Assembly (NCBI GenBank): GCA_009731375.1
Contig: BJOX01000003.1
Location: 41,630 to 105,629, forward strand
Length of the DNA stretch: 64,000 nt
Direction of reading: 5' to 3'
Source of the DNA: Paulinella micropora
Taxonomy: Eukaryota > Cercozoa > Imbricatea > Euglyphida
Positions within the stretch are counted from its first letter, which is position 1, and every line of letters starts with the position of its first letter. The notes under the pieces are model-generated. The model was not told where the DNA came from and searched no databases. It saw only the letters and a program-made list of their open reading frames with translations. The translations under genes and the position numbers were made by a program. Shown here piece by piece: positions 61,247 through 64,000 of the stretch.

Positions 61247-61514
61247 GTGCTTCTCTGTCAATGGCTGATGCATTTCTGCACATGCGCCTCCATCGTCTCA
61301 CCCGTGAGGGGAGTACGAAGAATTGACGATAAGCTCTAATGACACCCCCGCAAGGGCAGTTCCAACACTTCCAGACGGGCCGGTATGTTCAATGAAAATA
61401 CTGGTCCAGAAATAGACCGGTATGTTCAATGAAAATACTGGTGGCACCGACGGGAATCGAACTGGCGACAGGGCCTAGATGGTAGAACTTGACCACTGGG
61501 CTATCACGGTGTCC
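61247..61514 (-). mobile_element. SINE family A, full-length copy (tRNA-derived)
   Basis: A 268-bp element flanked by (TAA)n on both sides. On the minus strand it starts GGACACCGTGATAGCCCAGT. It has an RNA polymerase III A box (TAGCCCAGTGG) and B box (AGTTCGATTCC) spaced as in a tRNA gene, then a body with a 37-bp internal repeat (ATACTGG...GGTATGTTCAATGAAA twice), GGAAGTGTTGGAACTGCCCT, CTCCCCTCACGGGTGAGACG, and a tail with GGAGGCGCATG and GCCATTGACAGAG before (ATT)n. The T and acceptor stems are imperfect, so it is a tRNA-derived SINE rather than a working tRNA. Confidence 0.9.

Positions 61515-61585
<71 letters not shown>
61515..61585. repeat. (TAA)n microsatellite
   Basis: About 23 units between a family A head and a family D tail. 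Confidence 0.95.
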
Positions 61586-61586
<1 letters not shown>

Positions 61587-62070
61587 TTGTATTGTATTGA
61601 TCTGTCATGGCCGAGCCCAAGGACCATGCGCCTCCATCCCTCGACCCAACAGTCACAACAGTGAATGTTGGGGAGGGAAGAGTGACTCTAACCAACCCTG
61701 AATAGCTACCCGCTCGGCGTGTCGGATACCTTACAGGGAATCAACTGCAAATGATTCGTGTTCCCTATGAGAGAGTTCCACAAGACTGGGTATAAGTCGA
61801 ATGGAGGTACTCAAGGGGTGTAGCAGACATTTCATGCGGTCTGCCAGCGCATGAGGACGTTTTGTGGTAAGTGTCTGGGACGCCTCGAAACCCGTCACCA
61901 CCCCTAGATCGCGGAATGAATATACCCCTTGGACCCCACGTGGTGTACGTCTTATAAAAACAACACAACAACATAGCCTCGGAACCAACACAACGACATA
62001 GCCTCGGAACCAGTGGGAAGAGGCCCAACCACCTCCTCTTCCCGTGGGGTGCCATACTGTGCACCCCTCC
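61586..62070 (-). mobile_element. SINE-like family D, copy 1
   Basis: A 485-bp element between (TAA)n blocks. The sense strand ends GGATGGAGGCGCATGGTCC, GGGCTCGGCCATGACAGATC and then (ATT)n, aligning with the family A tail. Its body contains CCCGCTCGGCG-type GC-rich sequence and a short minisatellite with GAACCAACACAACGACATAG units (about 61960-62012). No clear A/B boxes were found in the head, so it could be a SINE or a truncated LINE. Confidence 0.78.
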
Positions 62071-62112
<42 letters not shown>

Positions 62113-62115
62113 GTG

Positions 62116-62149
<34 letters not shown>

Positions 62150-62175
62150 TAATAATGATAATAATAATAATAATA

Positions 62176-62206
<31 letters not shown>

Positions 62207-62251
62207 CATCATAATCATAATCATAATCATAATCATAATCATAATCATAAT
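62071..62251. repeat. (TAA)n with an (AATCAT)n domain
   Basis: It has the same order of motifs as 60964-61246. Confidence 0.93.
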
Positions 62252-62852
62252 AATATATATATTGATCTGTCATGGCTGAGCCCGAGGGCCATGCGCCTCC
62301 ATCCCTCGACCCAACAGGGACTACAGTGAGTATGTTGGGGAGGGAAGAGTGACTCTAACCATCCTGCATAGAAGGCCCCAAAAGGAAGTCCCTACTACCC
62401 GCACAGTGTCGGGTACCTTGCAGGAAATCAACTACAAATGATTGATCTTCCCCGCGTGAGAGCTCCACGAGACTGGGTAGGTCCCGCATGGAGGTACTCA
62501 CAGGGGTAGCAGACATTTCATGCGGTCTGCCAGCGCATGAGGACGTTTTGTGGTAAGTATCTGGGACGCCTCGAAACCCGTCACCACCCCTAGATCGCGG
62601 AATGTAAATACCCCTTTGATCCCACGTGGTGTATGTCTTATAAAAAACAACACAACGACATGGCCTCGGAACCAACACAACAACATAGCCTCGGAACCCA
62701 CATCGACATAGCCTCGGAACCCACACAACAACAGAGCCTCGGAACCAACACAACAACATAGCCTCGGAACCAACACAACAACATAGCCTCGGAGCCAACA
62801 CAACGACATAGCCTCGAAACCAGTGGGAAGAGGCCCAACCACCTCCTCTTCC
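62252..62852 (-). mobile_element. SINE-like family D, copy 2, with expanded minisatellite
   Basis: It matches copy 1 with scattered substitutions and small insertions. The internal unit ACATAGCCTCGGAACCAACAC is expanded to about seven copies (62648-62823) against two in copy 1. It ends at a gap (62853-63136). Confidence 0.8.
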
Positions 62853-63136
62853 NNNNNNNNNNNNNNNNNNNNNNNNNNNNNNNNNNNNNNNNNNNNNNNN
62901 NNNNNNNNNNNNNNNNNNNNNNNNNNNNNNNNNNNNNNNNNNNNNNNNNNNNNNNNNNNNNNNNNNNNNNNNNNNNNNNNNNNNNNNNNNNNNNNNNNNN
63001 NNNNNNNNNNNNNNNNNNNNNNNNNNNNNNNNNNNNNNNNNNNNNNNNNNNNNNNNNNNNNNNNNNNNNNNNNNNNNNNNNNNNNNNNNNNNNNNNNNNN
63101 NNNNNNNNNNNNNNNNNNNNNNNNNNNNNNNNNNNN

Positions 63137-63194
63137 CGAACTGGCGACAGGGCCCAGATGGTAGAACTTGACCACTGGGCTATCACGGTGTCCA
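63137..63194 (-). mobile_element. SINE family A head between two gaps
   Basis: It matches 63713-63770 including the A box. Gaps on both sides probably hide its body and microsatellites. Confidence 0.85.
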
Positions 63195-63502
63195 NNNNNN
63201 NNNNNNNNNNNNNNNNNNNNNNNNNNNNNNNNNNNNNNNNNNNNNNNNNNNNNNNNNNNNNNNNNNNNNNNNNNNNNNNNNNNNNNNNNNNNNNNNNNNN
63301 NNNNNNNNNNNNNNNNNNNNNNNNNNNNNNNNNNNNNNNNNNNNNNNNNNNNNNNNNNNNNNNNNNNNNNNNNNNNNNNNNNNNNNNNNNNNNNNNNNNN
63401 NNNNNNNNNNNNNNNNNNNNNNNNNNNNNNNNNNNNNNNNNNNNNNNNNNNNNNNNNNNNNNNNNNNNNNNNNNNNNNNNNNNNNNNNNNNTAATAATAA
63501 TA

Positions 63503-63770
63503 GTGCTTCTCTGTCAATGGCTGATGCATTTCTGCACATGCGCCTCCATCGTCTCACCCGTGAGGGGAGTACGAAGAATTGACGATAAGCTCTAATGACA
63601 CCCCCGCAAGGGCAGTTCCAACACTTCCAGACGGGCCGGTATGTTCAATGAAAATACTGGTCCAGAAATAGACCGGTATGTTCAATGAAAATACTGGTGG
63701 CACCGACGGGAATCGAACTGGCGACAGGGCCCAGATGGTAGAACTTGACCACTGGGCTATCACGGTGTCC
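63503..63770 (-). mobile_element. SINE family A, second full-length copy
   Basis: 268 bp, the same length as 61247-61514 and almost identical to it. On the plus strand the A box lies at 63749-63759 and the B box at 63709-63719. It is preceded and followed by (TAA)n. Confidence 0.9.
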
Positions 63771-63785
63771 ATAATAATAATAATA

Positions 63786-63876
63786 GACTTATCAGTCAAT
63801 GGCCTTTGATCCTGTCGGACATGTGCCTCCATTGATATCACGGGGCCGTTCGGTGACGCGGCTCCGCTCCAAAGAT
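63786..63876 (-). mobile_element. Short SINE-like family E
   Basis: A 90-bp piece between (TAA)n blocks. Its sense strand has GGAGGCACATGTCCGACAGG and GGCCATTGACTGATAAGTC before (ATT)n, the closest match to the family A and D tails, but an unrelated upstream part (GGAGCGGAGCCGCGTCACCG). Confidence 0.72.
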
Positions 63877-63910
63877 TAATAATAATAGTAATAATAATAA
63901 TAATAATAAT

Positions 63911-64000
63911 ACTATATCTGAGGCGTACTGATGCAGCTAATGGCATATCCTCAACGGACATAAGCCTCCAATACCCTTGTTCGAGGTCCTCCACCCCCCC
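63911..64000 (-). mobile_element. SINE-like family F, second copy, cut by the window end
   Basis: Identical over its visible length to 47721-47810 as far as I can compare, and again tailed by (TAA)n on the plus strand's left. Confidence 0.78.

Noticed and set aside
61455-61514. A functional tRNA gene in the SINE head
   Set aside because: Both promoter boxes are present, but the acceptor and T stems have mismatches and the sequence recurs in several SINE copies, so it is tRNA-derived rather than a tRNA gene.
45001-64000. CRISPR array, because short repeats alternate with other sequence
   Set aside because: The genome is eukaryotic, the repeats are microsatellites of variable length, and the spacers are related transposon copies.

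Overview
This is a stretch of eukaryotic nuclear genome that is poor in genes and extremely rich in repeats. The evidence for a eukaryote is a TIM17 gene split by GT-AG introns, Ty1/copia and non-LTR retrotransposons, a tRNA-derived SINE family and an interstitial TTAGGG array. The protein at 37882-39354 is built of about 38-residue octotricopeptide-like (OPR) repeats. These are most abundant in plastid-bearing protists and algae, so I lean towards a microalga or a related alveolate or stramenopile, but the sequence does not fix the lineage. Stop codons and the TIM17 reading frame fit the standard code.

Layout. 1-3960: a retroelement on the minus strand (acidic leader, Gag-like protein, zinc-finger-like and protease-like remnants, possible LTR promoter). 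4535-4814: a 280-bp foldback/MITE candidate with 36-bp inverted ends. 5211-6124: a purine satellite. 7190-9619: a 1,210-bp sequence present twice around a 10-N gap, probably a false duplication. 9943-13735: poly-G, GA, TATG and several blocks of (CTAT)n. 13736-16600: unassigned sequence with a TTAGGG array. 16608-22160: three 5'-truncated copies of one non-LTR retrotransposon among AC, AT, ATT, ACT and TAATAC repeats. 23354-24896: TIM17, the best host gene. 26585-28158: gene-like reading frames of unknown function. 28313-35926: a complete but inactivated Ty1/copia element with two LTRs. 37882-39354: the OPR-like gene. 40200-44600: CT, CTTT and TAATA repeats. 45000-64000: a mosaic of short retroposons separated by (CTT)n and (TAA)n.

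The main theme is the last region. Nearly every short interspersed piece is bounded on both sides by a microsatellite. Read in its sense direction, each family ends in a fixed 3' sequence followed by a simple repeat: a SINE with tRNA A and B boxes ends in (ATT)n, a LINE with a restriction-like endonuclease remnant ends in (AAG)n, and a second RT family also ends in (AAG)n. At least four short families (A, D, E, F below) have different bodies but share a 3' tail of about 50 bp before (ATT)n. This suggests that several SINEs use one LINE's reverse transcriptase, and that the elements both insert into and seed microsatellites. I infer this from the junctions; it needs genome-wide confirmation.

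Assembly gaps (N runs) lie mostly inside homopolymers or microsatellites: 8400-8409, 9979-9988, 12253-12533, 12689-12776, 12923-12932, 19794-19803, 24065-24134, 37500-37716, 40593-40602, 42437-42548, 42895-43075, 45442-46161, 47855-48512, 59717-59726, 60429-60963, 62853-63136 and 63195-63491. Very long reading frames through simple repeats are not coding and are left out.
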